From Bacteroidota bacterium (lineage in GTDB: Bacteria > Bacteroidota > Bacteroidia > Bacteroidales > UBA1402), in the NCBI GenBank assembly GCA_030706285.1, contig JAUZOU010000140.1:1-7543 (forward strand): a stretch of DNA of 7,543 nucleotides, in the 5' to 3' direction. Made by a program: the position numbers and the translations under genes. How positions within the stretch are numbered: position 1 is the first letter of the stretch; the number at the start of each line of letters is the position of its first letter. The notes beneath the pieces were generated by a model that searched no databases, had not been told where the DNA came from, and was given only the letters and a program-made list of their open reading frames with translations. Shown here one piece after another: positions 6,275 through 7,543 of the stretch.

Positions 6275-6313
6275 AAAAAGGGCGTACCCGGTATTGATCA
6301 TACGCCCTTTTTT
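6275..6313 (+). terminator. Rho-independent terminator after the mutarotase gene
   Basis: The arms AAAAAGGGCGTA (6275-6286) and TACGCCCTTTTT (6301-6312) pair perfectly over 12 bp around a 14-base loop. The run of six T at 6308-6313 forms the right foot of the stem. The A-run on the left arm makes it terminator-like on the minus strand too. It starts 22 bp after the fucU-like stop and lies 74 bp before fucP, so it should reduce read-through from the enzyme genes into the transporter gene. Confidence 0.85.
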
Positions 6314-6386
6314 ACCTGTTGAAATTACCTAAGGAATGAGGTTTTTACCTTATTTCAGTCAATCTATACCCTAAAAAACACAATGT

Positions 6387-7543
6387 ATGCCTGAGAAAAA
6401 ATCGTCCTCTTTTATGAGGCTCAACGGAAAGAGCATGTTGTTGCCGTTCATACTGGTAACGAGTCTCTTTTTCTTTTGGGGAGTAGCCAATAACCTGAAC
6501 GATACGATGTTGGCCGCCTTTAAAAAAATCATGAGCATGTCTGATTTGCAGACGTCGTTCATTCAAATGGCCTTTTACGGATCGTATTTTTGTTTTGCCT
6601 TACCGGCTGCCCTTTTTATTAAGCGTTTTTCCTATAAATCCGGGGTGTTGCTTGGATTAGGATTGTATACAGCTGGTGCCTTATTGTATTATCCGGCAGG
6701 GCAGTCTGCTGCGTATGGTGCCTATTTGGTTGCCATCTATATTTTAGCCGGTGGCTGCTCCATTCTTGAGACCACATCCAATCCGTATATACTCAGCATG
6801 GGTTCTCCGGAAACGGCTACCCGGAGACTGAATCTGGCACAGGCCTTCAATCCGGTCGGATCCATTACGGGTATTCTGCTGAGTCAGTATTTTATCCTGG
6901 GTCAGTTGCATAAGGCCGGTGCCGCCGAACGCGCCCGGATGTCAGCCGATCAACTGGCGTCCATTCAGGCCAGCGAGCTGAATTCCATAACCGGAACCTA
7001 TCTTGGCATCGGCATTGTGCTGGTGATCCTATTTTTCATTATGTTGTTTTCCAGGATGCCTAAAAACTCGGACAGTGACAAGTCCATGCAGATAGGCAAG
7101 ACATTCGGCAGGCTCATAAAAAACAAACTCTACAAATGGGGTGTCATAACCCAGTTTTTTTACGTCGGCGCTCAGGTCGGCGTCTGGTCTTTTACCATTC
7201 GCATTGTCATGCAGGAATTGGGAACCAATGAGAAAGATTCGGCAACGGTCTTTCTGTTGTCGATGGTAGTTTTTACCGTAGCACGTTTTGTTTTCACCGC
7301 TTTGATGCGTTGTGTGAAACCATCCAAACTGATGATCCTGGCTTCCTTTGCAGCCTTGGCTTGCACGGCAGGTGTTATTTTCGGTACGGGCATGTTCATG
7401 GCTGTTTGCTTGGTTGGCATTTCTGTCTTTATGTCTCTGATGTTTCCGACGATTTACGGTTTTGCCTTGGATGGGCTTGGAGACGATGCCAAAATCGGGG
7501 CTTCAGGATTGATCATGGCCATTCTTGGCGGAGCTCTGATCAC
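6387..7543 (+). CDS. fucP: L-fucose:H+ symporter, C-terminus cut by window edge
   Basis: A major facilitator superfamily permease of the inner membrane that imports L-fucose with a proton. The frame is open for 385 complete codons to the edge; E. coli FucP has 438 residues, so about 50 are missing. The two acidic residues needed for transport in E. coli FucP (Asp46 and Glu135) align with Asp39 in WGVANNLNDTML and Glu128 in GGCSILETTSNPY, both with the same offset of 7. Other strong family blocks are AAFKKIMSMSDLQTSFIQMAFYGSYF without gaps from 43, and RLNLAQAFNPVGSI (147-160). A hydrophilic loop at about 172-200 is typical of the family. The start is chosen at 6387 because the ATG four bases earlier stops after three codons. 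It lies beyond the terminator at 6275-6313, and no clear TAnnTTTG promoter was found in the 74 bp between. Expression may depend on partial read-through. Confidence 0.95.
   Translation, partial: MPEKKSSSFMRLNGKSMLLPFILVTSLFFFWGVANNLNDTMLAAFKKIMSMSDLQTSFIQMAFYGSYFCFALPAALFIKRFSYKSGVLLGLGLYTAGALLYYPAGQSAAYGAYLVAIYILAGGCSILETTSNPYILSMGSPETATRRLNLAQAFNPVGSITGILLSQYFILGQLHKAGAAERARMSADQLASIQASELNSITGTYLGIGIVLVILFFIMLFSRMPKNSDSDKSMQIGKTFGRLIKNKLYKWGVITQFFYVGAQVGVWSFTIRIVMQELGTNEKDSATVFLLSMVVFTVARFVFTALMRCVKPSKLMILASFAALACTAGVIFGTGMFMAVCLVGISVFMSLMFPTIYGFALDGLGDDAKIGASGLIMAILGGALI

Noticed and set aside
6345..6566. Two overlapping minus-strand frames at the start of fucP
   Set aside because: They are antisense to the conserved FucP N-terminus, which contains the key Asp39, and show no protein family features.

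Overview
The window reads as chromosomal DNA of a member of the Bacteroidota, probably the order Bacteroidales. Starts lack strong Shine-Dalgarno sequences and sit behind A/T-rich leaders. Several exact copies of the Bacteroidota -7 promoter element TAnnTTTG lie in the long intergenic region, and the proteins resemble Bacteroidota versions of their families. This assignment is an inference from style, not from a marker gene.

Layout. On the minus strand at the left are the N-terminal part of an exported alpha/beta-hydrolase (esterase/lipase type, cut by the window edge) and an AraC-family regulator. A 449-bp divergent regulatory region (1390-1838) follows. It carries candidate promoters for both directions and five copies of the heptamer TTCAGCA (either orientation), two of them as a tandem 10-bp repeat. 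On the plus strand comes a closely spaced run of genes: L-fucose isomerase (fucI), an aldo/keto reductase, a zinc-dependent medium-chain dehydrogenase and an RbsD/FucU-type sugar mutarotase. After a clear hairpin terminator comes an L-fucose:H+ symporter (fucP), cut by the right edge.

How the genes fit together. FucP would import L-fucose, the FucU-like protein would speed anomer exchange, and FucI would make L-fuculose. The classical next steps, L-fuculokinase (FucK) and L-fuculose-1-phosphate aldolase (FucA), are not in the window. Two oxidoreductases of different superfamilies occupy the place between isomerase and mutarotase. They may handle lactaldehyde, or may interconvert the sugar, its alditol and its ketose; the sequence does not decide this. 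The AraC-type protein is the obvious candidate regulator, and the repeated TTCAGCA sites between it and fucI are its obvious candidate operators. Characterised Bacteroides fucose operons use a GntR-type FucR instead, so the regulation here looks different.

The points most worth a second look are the TTCAGCA site cluster, the AKR/MDR pair inside a fucose locus, the altered cofactor-phosphate motif of the AKR, and the terminator that separates the enzyme genes from the transporter.
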